A DNA stretch of 41,665 bases from an uncultured Alphaproteobacteria bacterium (GTDB lineage Bacteria > Pseudomonadota > Alphaproteobacteria > HIMB59 > GCA-002718135): positions 1-41,665 of the forward strand of contig CACBQR010000007.1 in the NCBI GenBank assembly GCA_902541435.1. Reading direction: 5' to 3'. Each line of letters begins with the position of its first letter. Within the stretch, counting starts at the first letter, position 1. Positions 25,575 to 33,548 of the stretch are shown piece by piece. The position numbers and the translations under genes are program-made. The notes under the pieces were generated by a model that was not told where the DNA came from, made no database searches, and saw only the letters and a list, made by a program, of their open reading frames with translations.

Positions 25575-25984
25575 AAACAATAGAAGAAAAAATAAATTAC
25601 TACAAAGAAAGTCTAGATCTATTCGATGACGGAATGGATAAGTACAAGTTTTTAATTGATCAAGCAAAAAATGCTAAAGATTTTCCAGAAGAATATAGAA
25701 ATGAGTCCTTTAAAGTCTCTGGGTGTCAGGCACAAGTTTGGTTGGTTCCTCAATTAAAAGAAAATAAACTTACATTTTATTATGACTCAGATGCATTTAT
25801 ATCAAAGGGTATGGTTACAATTCTATGTGATATTTATGGTGATAGGAGTCCATCTGAAATTAAAAATTCTGACTTTAGTATGCTAAATACTTTAGAGCTT
25901 GATACTCTTTTAACTCCAGGGAGAAGGAATGGGGTTTATTCAATGCTTGAAAAAATTAAAGAATACGCAAATTCTTATTTATAA
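25571..25984 (+). CDS. sufE: Cysteine desulfuration protein SufE
   Basis: A 137-residue sulfur-transfer protein that accepts persulfide sulfur from the desulfurase SufS for Fe-S cluster assembly. The acceptor Cys52 lies in V-S-G-C-Q-A-Q-V-W, and the family pattern continues through the D-S-D-A-F-I-S-K-G and L-T-P-G-R-R-N-G segments. It is coupled to galT by an ATGA overlap, with no other suf genes nearby, so it is a stand-alone copy embedded in a Leloir operon. Confidence 0.92.
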   Translation: MKTIEEKINYYKESLDLFDDGMDKYKFLIDQAKNAKDFPEEYRNESFKVSGCQAQVWLVPQLKENKLTFYYDSDAFISKGMVTILCDIYGDRSPSEIKNSDFSMLNTLELDTLLTPGRRNGVYSMLEKIKEYANSYL

Positions 25985-25992
25985 AATAGATA

Positions 25993-26595
25993 ATGTTTTA
26001 TGAGCCAAAAAAAGGAAGTCCTTTTAAAATAGATCCATTTAAGTCACTAATTTTTCCTAGACCTATTGGATGGATTTCTTCAATTAGTAAAAATGGAATA
26101 GCAAACTTAGCACCATATTCATATTTTAACGCTGTAGCTGATGAGCCCCCACAGGTTATGTTTTGTTCAAATGGTAGTTCAACACATGGAAAATATAAGG
26201 ATTCATTATCAAATATTTTGACTACAAAAGTATTTGTTGTAAATTTTGCAACATCCAATTCACGAAATCAAATGAATATATCTTCCAGAGATTTCAAACC
26301 AGATGAAGATGAATTTATTTTGTCAAATTTAAAAAAGAAAAAATCAAGACTTGTTAAAGCTCCGTCAGTTAAAGATAGTCCTGTTAATTTAGAATGTAAA
26401 TTAGTTAAAACAATTAAATTAAAATCAAATTCGAAAAAAATCTCTACAATGATTATTGGTGAAGTAATTGGAATTTATATAAATAATAAATTTATTAAGA
26501 ATAATAGAGTTGATAGTGTTGCAATGAGATATATAGCAAGAATGGGATATAGTGAGTACACGACTATTTCTTCAAAATTTAATCTAAAAAGATAA
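25993..26595 (+). CDS. Flavin reductase family protein
   Basis: A 200-residue FMN-binding split-barrel protein. The N-terminal F-P-R-P-I-G-W-I-S-S-I-S and the N-L-A-P-Y-S-Y-F-N-A-V segments are the flavin-binding core of the flavin-reductase-like domain. It would reduce flavin with NAD(P)H for an unknown partner or act as an oxidoreductase itself. It is 8 bases after sufE in the same direction and ends before the tRNA gene. The specific partner is unknown. Confidence 0.85.
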   Translation: MFYEPKKGSPFKIDPFKSLIFPRPIGWISSISKNGIANLAPYSYFNAVADEPPQVMFCSNGSSTHGKYKDSLSNILTTKVFVVNFATSNSRNQMNISSRDFKPDEDEFILSNLKKKKSRLVKAPSVKDSPVNLECKLVKTIKLKSNSKKISTMIIGEVIGIYINNKFIKNNRVDSVAMRYIARMGYSEYTTISSKFNLKR

Positions 26596-26665
26596 TCGTA
26601 ATAAAAATAAATAAATCATTAAAACTAATAGACTAATAATTAAAACCAGAGTAAACCTTAAATAA

Positions 26666-26750
26666 GGGAGTATGGCGGAACTGGTAGACGCGCCGGATTC
26701 AAAATCCGGTCACTTCGGTGGTGTGGGTTCGATTCCCTCTACTCCTACCA
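26666..26750 (+). tRNA. tRNA-Leu(CAA), CCA end encoded
   Basis: An 85-base tRNA. The 7-base acceptor stem closes (first pair G-U) around GGGAGTA and TACTCCT. The anticodon stem CCGGA/TCCGG holds the loop TTCAAAA, giving anticodon CAA. A variable arm of class II type (CACTTCGGTG region) is present. The T loop is TTCGATT, with one apparent U-U mismatch in its stem. The discriminator A and CCA are encoded. The MFS gene on the opposite strand overlaps its 3' half. Confidence 0.97.
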
Positions 26751-27906
26751 ATTTATTTTCACGCATTATAAAAAACATTAGTAAAGCAATCAAAAACATT
26801 ATTACACCTAATGCATACATATTAAATGTTAAACCAAAAGTTTCAGCTGAAATTCCAACTACAGCGGGTCCAAATATAGCTCCAACAAAAGCAATACTTG
26901 ATATATGAGAAATAGTAACTGGAATTGGATTTTGAGAATTTTTTACTGCCTGTCTAAATACTATAGGCATAACGTTCGAAATTAACATTCCAAAAAGTGT
27001 TATTGCTATAAAAATAATAATTATATTTTGAGAAAAAATACTTAACACCAATATTGTGGATCCAACCATTGCAAAACATGGACCTACAATTACTTCACCA
27101 AGTTTTGTAATTAATTTTGACGCAAACATATTACTTATGATCTCACCTAAATTAAAAAAAATAACTATTGAACCGACTAAAAAAATTGGCGCAGAAAGAT
27201 CAGTAACAAGCCATAAAGGTGACCATTGAATTATTATTCCCATAAATGCGATAATACACATGTTAATTGATGCGAACATGATAATTTTATAATTTGGAAT
27301 TGAAAATCTTGGATCCTTATTAACAACATCATATTTCATATTCAATCCAAAGAAATACATAGTCAAAGTTGATATAAAAACAAAGAAACCCACAACAAAA
27401 GTAGTAAAGACAGGATCAATTTCTAAACCAAGACATAAACTAGATATTCCTGCTCCAAGAAGAAAACCAAAATTAAAGGATGATTTAAATATTGGATTAA
27501 GAATTTTTTTTGTTTTCTCTTCTATTATCGCAACTTGTGTAAAAATATTTGGTGCTTGTATGCCAATAGAAATACCCCACAACATAGATACAAAAATAAA
27601 AAAATTATAAGAAGAGAAGTAAAAAATAGAAAATGGAATAAATGCGTATAATAATCTTGCAATTATTAAACAATTTGTGCTTCCTATTTTTGGGAGTAAA
27701 AAACGGGTTGTAAGTTGGTTTGTAATTACATTACAAATACCAAAAATAATAAATCCTATAGAAAATTCTGTTTTTGTCATATCAATCAAATCAAAAAGAA
27801 TTGGTGAATTTACCATAAACATACTGAAGGTTAATGTTGCAAAGAAACCTTGTGAAAAGGTTGCGTAAAATGCAGTTTTTAATTCTTTAGTCTCTATATT
27901 TTCCAT
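26710..27906 (-). CDS. MFS transporter, 3' end inside tRNA gene
   Basis: A 398-residue major-facilitator membrane protein with about twelve hydrophobic segments and a central charged loop (near residue 190). Substrate unknown. The last 14 or so residues are read from the antisense of tRNA-Leu, a sequence commonly seen as a false tail (V-E-G-I-E-P-T-P). The natural stop appears to have been lost, so that translation continues 41 bases into the tRNA gene before a TGA. The membrane domain itself looks complete. It is divergent from the DedA/YqaA-like gene. Confidence 0.85.
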   Translation of the reverse strand: MENIETKELKTAFYATFSQGFFATLTFSMFMVNSPILFDLIDMTKTEFSIGFIIFGICNVITNQLTTRFLLPKIGSTNCLIIARLLYAFIPFSIFYFSSYNFFIFVSMLWGISIGIQAPNIFTQVAIIEEKTKKILNPIFKSSFNFGFLLGAGISSLCLGLEIDPVFTTFVVGFFVFISTLTMYFFGLNMKYDVVNKDPRFSIPNYKIIMFASINMCIIAFMGIIIQWSPLWLVTDLSAPIFLVGSIVIFFNLGEIISNMFASKLITKLGEVIVGPCFAMVGSTILVLSIFSQNIIIIFIAITLFGMLISNVMPIVFRQAVKNSQNPIPVTISHISSIAFVGAIFGPAVVGISAETFGLTFNMYALGVIMFLIALLMFFIMRENKLVGVEGIEPTPPK

Positions 27907-27981
27907 TTAAGTAATATTTATGATAATTTAGATTTAAAATCATTAATAGTATAAATCAAAATTATAAAAAAAATAAATTAA

Positions 27982-28566
27982 ATGAATTTTCTTAAAAGAA
28001 TTTACAATTGGACTTTAGAAAAAGCACAACATAAAAATGCAAAGTGGTATTTAAGTCTAATATCATTTGTAGAAAGCTCATTTTTTCCAATTCCACCAGA
28101 TATACTGCTTATACCAATGGCGTTAGCTTCCAAAGCAAATGCTCTATTTTATGCATTTATATGTACACTCTTTTCAGTACTTGGTGGAATACTAGGATAT
28201 GCAATAGGATATTTTTTTTATAATTCAGTAGGTATTTACATTGTAGACTTTTATCATTTAGAAAATTCTTTTAATATTTTTGAAAGCTATTACAAAGAAT
28301 TTGGTATATTGATTGTTCTTGGTGCAGGAATGACTCCATTTCCTTATAAGTTTATTACTATTGCAAGCGGCGTATTTGGATTAAATATTTTTTTGTTTAT
28401 TTTTGTTTCTATTATTGGTCGAGGATTAAGATTTTATTTGATAGCAATACTTCTTTATTTTTTTGGTGAAAAAATTAAGTTAATTATTGACAAATATTTT
28501 AATTTTTTAACAATTGTGTTTTTTATTTTACTTGTTGGAAGTGTTTTTATAATTAGATTTTTATGA
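27982..28566 (+). CDS. DedA/YqaA-family inner-membrane protein
   Basis: A 194-residue membrane protein of the SNARE-associated (VTT) family. The early segment F-V-E-S-S-F-F-P-I-P-P-D and the later G-A-G-M-T-P-F-P-Y-K segment hold the conserved acidic and proline-rich re-entrant motifs. Several hydrophobic helices follow. The family is implicated in lipid scrambling and membrane homeostasis. It ends in an ATGA-type overlap with dsbB. Confidence 0.85.
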   Translation: MNFLKRIYNWTLEKAQHKNAKWYLSLISFVESSFFPIPPDILLIPMALASKANALFYAFICTLFSVLGGILGYAIGYFFYNSVGIYIVDFYHLENSFNIFESYYKEFGILIVLGAGMTPFPYKFITIASGVFGLNIFLFIFVSIIGRGLRFYLIAILLYFFGEKIKLIIDKYFNFLTIVFFILLVGSVFIIRFL

Positions 28567-29057
28567 TAATTCGTAATTGGATAACACTTTTATTTTTTAT
28601 TTCGCTTATTTCGATATCATCAGCGTTAATTGCAGAATATTTTTTTAATCTTCAGCCATGTGAATTGTGTTTAAAGCAAAGACATCCGTATTATTTAATT
28701 TTAATATGTTTAATTTTGATATTATTATTCAAAAATTTAAATAAAATTTGGTTTTATTTAGTAATACAGTTTGCATCAGTTTATGGTCTTTTTTATTCTA
28801 TATGGCACGTAGGAGTTGAAAATAAAATTCTTAAAGGACCAGCAGGTTGTTCAGCAATGCTAACTAACAGTGATAATGCTGCAGATCTCAAAGCGCAGAT
28901 ATTATCAAAGCAGGTAATTAGTTGTGATGAAGTTATTTGGAGTTTTTATGGAATTTCTGCTGCTTCAATTAATACGCTTGTTTTACTAGTTATTTTTATT
29001 TTAAATGCTATTTATTTATTTAGAAACTATGGCTCTAAAAAAGAAAAAAACGTCTAA
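28563..29057 (+). CDS. dsbB: Disulfide bond formation protein B
   Basis: A 164-residue, four-helix inner-membrane protein that re-oxidises DsbA using quinone. The first periplasmic Cys pair is in Q-P-C-E-L-C (about residues 32-37). The second pair is formed by the Cys in A-G-C-S and the Cys in I-S-C-D. The W-H in S-I-W-H-V-G is usual in the family. The 3' end overlaps coq7 by 29 bases. No dsbA is nearby. Confidence 0.9.
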   Translation: MIIRNWITLLFFISLISISSALIAEYFFNLQPCELCLKQRHPYYLILICLILILLFKNLNKIWFYLVIQFASVYGLFYSIWHVGVENKILKGPAGCSAMLTNSDNAADLKAQILSKQVISCDEVIWSFYGISAASINTLVLLVIFILNAIYLFRNYGSKKEKNV

Positions 29058-29598
29058 AAAAAAATCTTCGTCAAATAGAACTACTCATAGGGAGATTTTA
29101 GAAGAAATTATAAGAGTCGATCATGCTGGTGAATATGGTGCCACTAAAATATATGATGGCCAAATAGCAGTTTTTGGGAAAAGTTCAAAGCTTGGCAAAA
29201 CTATTCAACATATGGCTGATCAGGAACAAGAGCATATTGATAAATTTAATGAATTAATATTAGAGCATAGAGTTAGACCAACTGCTCTTTTACCTTTGTG
29301 GAATGTTGCGGGTTACGCGCTTGGCGCATCCACTGCCTTAATGGGTGAAAAAGCTGCCATGGCATGTACTGTTGCTGTTGAAAAAGTAATTGGTGAACAT
29401 TACCAAGAACAATTAGAGCTCTTAGGAGATGACCATAAAGATTTAAAAAAAACAATTTCCAAATTCCGAGATGATGAACTTGAACATCATGATATTGGAA
29501 TAGAACATGATGCAGAAAGTGCGCCAGGGTATAAAATTATGTCAAAAGTAATAGAACTTGGATGTAAAACGGCAATCGCTATATCAAAAAAAATTTAA
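29029..29598 (+). CDS. coq7: Demethoxyubiquinone hydroxylase Coq7
   Basis: A 189-residue di-iron monooxygenase that performs a late ring hydroxylation in ubiquinone synthesis. Ligand motifs appear in order: Glu in D-H-A-G-E-Y-G-A, E-x-x-H in E-Q-E-H, Glu in V-E-K-V-I-G-E-H-Y and E-x-x-H in D-E-L-E-H-H-D. The start at 29029 (M-A-L-K-K-K-K) is preferred to an in-frame ATG 24 bases upstream, which would encode only a read-out of the dsbB end. A Lys-rich N-terminal tail of about 20 residues precedes the domain. It indicates aerobic respiration with ubiquinone. Confidence 0.94.
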   Translation: MALKKKKTSKKKSSSNRTTHREILEEIIRVDHAGEYGATKIYDGQIAVFGKSSKLGKTIQHMADQEQEHIDKFNELILEHRVRPTALLPLWNVAGYALGASTALMGEKAAMACTVAVEKVIGEHYQEQLELLGDDHKDLKKTISKFRDDELEHHDIGIEHDAESAPGYKIMSKVIELGCKTAIAISKKI

Positions 29599-30149
29599 TT
29601 TTCTAATTCTGTATCCCAATATAAATAGTCTCTCCAAGTCTCATGCAAAAAATTAGGAGGGAAATTTCTACCATTATTTTGTAATTGAATTGACGATGGT
29701 CGAAGAGGTTTTTTAAAAAGTTTCATATCTGTATTCTGTATAAGTTTTCTTCCTTTTTTTAAATTACAGGATGTGCACGCAGAGACAACATTTTCCCAAG
29801 TAGTTTTTCCATTCAGACATTTAGGAACTAGATGGTCAAATGTTAGTTCGTTTGCAGGAAAACGATTGGTACAATACTGACAAGTAAAATTATCTCTCAA
29901 AAAAACGTTAAAACGTGTAAAAGCAGGTCTTCGTTGTGGAGTAACATAATCTTTTAAAGCTATTACACTTGGTAACTTAAAAGTAAGATTTGGAGAATGA
30001 ACTTCATGTTCGTAATTTTCGATTACTGAAACTCTTTCTAGAAAAACGGCTTTGATGGCATCTTGCCATGAACATAAAGAAAGTGGGTAATAAGATAGCG
30101 GCCGAAAATCAGCATTAAGAACCAAAGCTGGATTTTCTGCGGTACTCAT
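29595..30149 (-). CDS. HNH endonuclease family protein
   Basis: A 184-residue protein with an HNH core. C-Q-Y-C and C-T-S-C (zinc pairs) flank L-T-F-D-H-L-V-P-K (catalytic His) and an Asn in E-N-V-V-S-A-C. The N-terminal part, L-V-L-N-A-D-F-R-P-L-S-Y-Y-P-L, is conserved in alphaproteobacterial HNH proteins found in ordinary chromosomal contexts. DNA cleavage or repair is likely, but its cellular role is unknown. It overlaps coq7 tail to tail by 4 bases and shows no sign of mobility. Confidence 0.88.
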   Translation of the reverse strand: MSTAENPALVLNADFRPLSYYPLSLCSWQDAIKAVFLERVSVIENYEHEVHSPNLTFKLPSVIALKDYVTPQRRPAFTRFNVFLRDNFTCQYCTNRFPANELTFDHLVPKCLNGKTTWENVVSACTSCNLKKGRKLIQNTDMKLFKKPLRPSSIQLQNNGRNFPPNFLHETWRDYLYWDTELEN

Positions 30150-30213
30150 TTTAGTTTCTACTCACCCAAGTCATAATATTCAGATAGTAATATAATATGA
30201 AGATTCGATTACT

Positions 30214-30888
30214 TTAAATATTTTTTTTAATAAAATTTTGGAAAAAAGTTATTGTTTCTTGTGACATTGTATGCTCGTCAGTTTTAATAAGATAATTTTC
30301 ATAATTGTAGTTATACTTTTTTAAGACTTCAAGTGACTCGTTGTAATTGGAAATAGGCAAAACAGCATCTTGAGCTCCATGAGAAATAAAAATTGGTGTT
30401 TTTAAAAATGCATTATTAGGCTTATGCTCTTTTGATATAATTCTTGAAGATATAAGTGCTAAGCCTGCTAACTGATTTTGAAGTATTTGCCCAAGTTCAA
30501 ATGCCATCATACCTCCTTGAGAAAAACCCATAACAAAACAATCGGTCATATTTAAATTTAAATTTTCTAATAAAAGAGAAATAGAGTTATAAATTTTTTC
30601 AACATTCTCAAAAATTTTCTTTTTGGCTACATCATATTCTTTTACACCAGCATTAGAAATATGAGTGCCATTGAGATATAATTGAAACCATTCATGCCCC
30701 ATAGGATAATCTTGAATTGTATCTGGTGCATTTAAAGCAACATATTTCATCCCAAATTCATCTTGATCAATTAAATTTGCAATTTGAATAAAATTAGTAG
30801 CGTTATCTCCATATCCATGAAGCATAATCATCAATTTTTTTGGATTTTGATGTTTAGTAATTGACGGGCCTTTTAAAATATCAACCAT
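30214..30888 (-). CDS. Phospholipase/carboxylesterase family hydrolase
   Basis: A 224-residue alpha/beta hydrolase of the acyl-protein-thioesterase/carboxylesterase family. The nucleophile Ser is in G-F-S-Q-G-G-M-M (about residue 115). The catalytic Asp is in G-A-Q-D-A-V, and the His is in D-E-H-T-M-S. The oxyanion H-G-Y-G-D motif lies near residue 25. Cytoplasmic; substrate not known (short-chain esters or lysophospholipids by family). Divergent from the HIG1 gene. Confidence 0.88.
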   Translation of the reverse strand: MVDILKGPSITKHQNPKKLMIMLHGYGDNATNFIQIANLIDQDEFGMKYVALNAPDTIQDYPMGHEWFQLYLNGTHISNAGVKEYDVAKKKIFENVEKIYNSISLLLENLNLNMTDCFVMGFSQGGMMAFELGQILQNQLAGLALISSRIISKEHKPNNAFLKTPIFISHGAQDAVLPISNYNESLEVLKKYNYNYENYLIKTDEHTMSQETITFFQNFIKKNI

Positions 30889-30950
30889 AATAAAACACTT
30901 TATTCAAGTTATCTTGTTTCATAGAATAAAAGTTTTATATAGATATTATT

Positions 30951-31145
30951 ATGAGCACAATGCAAATAATACTTGTCTTGTTCATGGCAGCAACTCTAGC
31001 AGTTGTTGTTGTTGGTGTTATTGCCATGGCAGTAAATGGAAAGCTTAACAAAAATCACAGTAATAAACTAATGCGGTTGAGAGTACTATTTCAGGCAATT
31101 GCTATATTTGTCTTTGTTGTAATTGTTTGGTTAGCTAGAAATTAG
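30951..31145 (+). CDS. HIG1-domain twin-transmembrane protein
   Basis: A 64-residue inner-membrane protein with two hydrophobic helices and the short loop N-K-N-H-S-N-K-L-M-R-L-R typical of HIG1-type proteins in Alphaproteobacteria. These are related to mitochondrial respiratory supercomplex factors; a role near cytochrome oxidase is possible by homology. It may start three residues later at a second ATG. Confidence 0.8.
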   Translation: MSTMQIILVLFMAATLAVVVVGVIAMAVNGKLNKNHSNKLMRLRVLFQAIAIFVFVVIVWLARN

Positions 31146-31200
31146 CAAATTAGAGTCTAGAAATATTTCATAATATTTAGTATATAGTTGCCAGGTTTAT

Positions 31201-31383
31201 ATGGGCATTCACTTTAATCACAAATCTAAAGCGGGAGACCGCAAAATGCAGAAAGAGCTTAAACTAAAAATGAAAGCTGAGGAACGCAAAAGAAAACGTG
31301 AAGAGCAAGAAAAGCTTAAAATGGAAGAGGAAATGCGTAGACTCGAAGAACTTACAAGACCTGATAAAGAAGAAAATCAGTAA
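31201..31383 (+). CDS. Small highly charged coiled-coil protein
   Basis: A 60-residue protein dominated by Lys, Arg and Glu in a continuous helix-forming pattern from about residue 15 to 52, with a short polar N-terminus. I do not recognise a family. A Shine-Dalgarno-like AGG lies before the ATG, and it follows the HIG1 gene by 55 bases, which supports it being real. Function unknown. Confidence 0.6.
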   Translation: MGIHFNHKSKAGDRKMQKELKLKMKAEERKRKREEQEKLKMEEEMRRLEELTRPDKEENQ

Positions 31384-31421
31384 TAGCAGAAATATTAATT
31401 ACTAAAAATTTTTAAAATTTA

Positions 31422-32237
31422 CTAACTGGGTAAAGGATAATGTTCGGCTATAAATTTCTTTAGAATTTCTAATGTTTGATCTGCTTCTTCTAGGAGCATC
31501 ATATGACCACAATCTTCAATGATCTTTACTTCCGATCCTTTAATATAATCAGCAAGAATTTTTCCATCTTTTAAACGGCACATTCTATCTTGTGCACCTA
31601 ATATAGAAAGAGTAGGTAAATCCAATTTCTTAGCAACCTCAGGTCCATTTTTATAATTATCACATGCTCTAAAATCAACACCTAGAGTATCTTTAATTTC
31701 TTTATTTTGAACAATCATGGAACCAACATTTAGGTGATATAAACCTGGAACAGGATGGCCTCCAAAATGTCCTGCAGGCCCGTGCGCAAAATCCATCATA
31801 AGATCAACAGCCTTAGGATTACTCTCTTCAGCAAGCCTTAATAGTTCAGGATTCATTGGAATTGCAGATGCGCCACCCATAAGAGTTAACGTTTTAATTT
31901 TTTCTGGGTGTTGAGCAACACATTCCATTGTTACAAGACATCCTTGGGAATGTCCAACTAGTGAAGCTTCTTTACATCCAACTGCTCCAATTACATCACC
32001 AACCCAGTTTCCCATTTCCTCAATAGTTTTTAGACTTTCACCAGAAGAAAGTCCGTGACCTGGTAAATCAACGGCTAAAACGCTGTATCCACGAAATGCA
32101 AAGTAGCGTGTTTGTAAAACCCAAACCATGTGACTTAGTCCACTACCGTGAACGAAGATTATAAGAGGTTTGTTTTTATCAAAAGGTCTGCCTCCAGTGG
32201 AGGCAAACGTATCAATTCCGCGAACTTTAAACTTCAT
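31422..32237 (-). CDS. Alpha/beta hydrolase
   Basis: A 271-residue alpha/beta-hydrolase-fold enzyme. The oxyanion H-G-S-G segment (about residue 30), the nucleophile Ser in V-G-H-S-Q-G-C (about residue 97) and the catalytic His in D-C-G-H-M-M near the end are present; a candidate acid is the Asp in G-A-Q-D-R-M. It is the last gene of an operon, directly abutting the MetY-like gene. Substrates in the family include esters, lactones and thioesters; no assignment is possible. Confidence 0.88.
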   Translation of the reverse strand: MKFKVRGIDTFASTGGRPFDKNKPLIIFVHGSGLSHMVWVLQTRYFAFRGYSVLAVDLPGHGLSSGESLKTIEEMGNWVGDVIGAVGCKEASLVGHSQGCLVTMECVAQHPEKIKTLTLMGGASAIPMNPELLRLAEESNPKAVDLMMDFAHGPAGHFGGHPVPGLYHLNVGSMIVQNKEIKDTLGVDFRACDNYKNGPEVAKKLDLPTLSILGAQDRMCRLKDGKILADYIKGSEVKIIEDCGHMMLLEEADQTLEILKKFIAEHYPLPS

Positions 32238-33548
32238 TTATTTGTTTGCAACTAAACGAGGTTTTTTTGCAGCTCTAAATCCATCTTCGAAATCGTTTAC
32301 GATATCTTCAAAGTCTTCTAGGCCAACAGACAATCTAATCATATCATGAGATAGTCCAGCAAATTTTAAAGTTGCCTCATCCATTTGTGAGTGCGTAGCA
32401 GATGCTGGATGTATAACTAGTGTTCTCGCATCACCTACATTTGCTAAATGAGATGCAAGTTTAACATTGTTAATAAATGCAGCTCCAGCCTCCTTACCAC
32501 CTTTAATTCCAAAGGCGATCATTGACCCCGTACCCTTAGGTAGAATTTTTTCTGCTAGTTCTTTGTCTGGATGTCCTGGTGCACTAGCATGAGAAACCCA
32601 AGCAACACTTTCATGATTTGATAAATACTCAACCATTTTCAAAGCATTAGAACAATGTTTTTCCATTCGAAGAGAAAGGGTTTCTAAACCATGTAAAATA
32701 TTCCATGCATTTTGTGGTGCTAAACATGGCCCCATATCTCTCATACCCTCAGCTCTTGCCATCATTGTAAAAGCTGTTGGGCCAAATTCTTCTGCAAATG
32801 ATAATCCATGATAGCCTTCGTACGGTTCTGTCATAGAAGGAAATTTATCATTTTGCATCCAATCAAAAGTTCCACCTTCAACTAATATTCCTGCCATAGA
32901 AGAACCATTACCACTCATCCATTTAGTTAGTGAGTGTACAACAAGGTCAGCTCCATGTTCAAAAGGTCTGCACAAATAAGGAGTTTGATAAGTACTATCA
33001 ATAATTAGTGGGATACCAGCTTCTTTTGCTATGTTTGAAACTTCAGGCATATTCATCAATTCATTACCAGGGTTACCAACAAGCTCACCAAAAATACCTT
33101 TAGTATTTGGTTGAATTGCTTTTTTAAAACCTTCTGTATCTCTTGGTTTTACGAAAGTTGTTTTAATACCAAACTTAGGAAGCGTTAATCTAAATAAATT
33201 TACAGTTCCACCGTAAAGCTGAGAAGAAACAACCATGTGATCACCAGCGTTACAAAGGGTCATAATAGTTAAAAATATTGCACTCATTCCAGATGCAGTT
33301 GCAAGAGCAGCTGTTCCTCCTTCAAGTGCACAAACTCTTTCTTCTAGAACTTGTACTGTTGGGTTGGACATACGACTATAAATATGACCACCTCTTTCTA
33401 AATTAAAAAGTGCTGCCGCATGATCAACATCATCAAACATATATGAAGTTGTTTGATAAATTGGTACTTGTCTTGAGCCAGCGTTTTTACTTGGTTGATA
33501 ACCAGCATGTAGACTTAGTGTGTCAAATTTATAAGTTTTTGGATCCAT
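32238..33548 (-). CDS. metY: O-acetylhomoserine aminocarboxypropyltransferase (sulfhydrylase)
   Basis: A 436-residue PLP enzyme of the Cys/Met metabolism family. Length and the motifs S-R-M-S-N-P-T, Y-G-G-T and H-S-L-T-K-W (PLP Lys209) fit MetY, which makes homocysteine or methionine from O-acetylhomoserine and sulfide or methanethiol. The start has a good AAAGGAG Shine-Dalgarno sequence inside the end of the preceding acyl-CoA synthetase gene. It is unusual inside a fatty-acid-type operon. Methionine gamma-lyase activity is a less likely alternative. Confidence 0.88.
   Translation of the reverse strand: MDPKTYKFDTLSLHAGYQPSKNAGSRQVPIYQTTSYMFDDVDHAAALFNLERGGHIYSRMSNPTVQVLEERVCALEGGTAALATASGMSAIFLTIMTLCNAGDHMVVSSQLYGGTVNLFRLTLPKFGIKTTFVKPRDTEGFKKAIQPNTKGIFGELVGNPGNELMNMPEVSNIAKEAGIPLIIDSTYQTPYLCRPFEHGADLVVHSLTKWMSGNGSSMAGILVEGGTFDWMQNDKFPSMTEPYEGYHGLSFAEEFGPTAFTMMARAEGMRDMGPCLAPQNAWNILHGLETLSLRMEKHCSNALKMVEYLSNHESVAWVSHASAPGHPDKELAEKILPKGTGSMIAFGIKGGKEAGAAFINNVKLASHLANVGDARTLVIHPASATHSQMDEATLKFAGLSHDMIRLSVGLEDFEDIVNDFEDGFRAAKKPRLVANK

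Noticed and set aside
26666-26750. tRNA-Leu as a phage or island attachment site
   Set aside because: No integrase, no direct repeat of the tRNA end and no phage-like genes were seen around it.
26672-26908. Open plus-strand frame beginning M-A-E-L-V-D-A
   Set aside because: It starts inside the tRNA-Leu gene and is the well-known false translation of a tRNA; the rest is antisense to the MFS gene.
29595-30149. HNH gene as part of a mobile intron or defence system
   Set aside because: It sits in an ordinary housekeeping context, lacks an intron or restriction partner, and resembles chromosomal HNH proteins common in Alphaproteobacteria.
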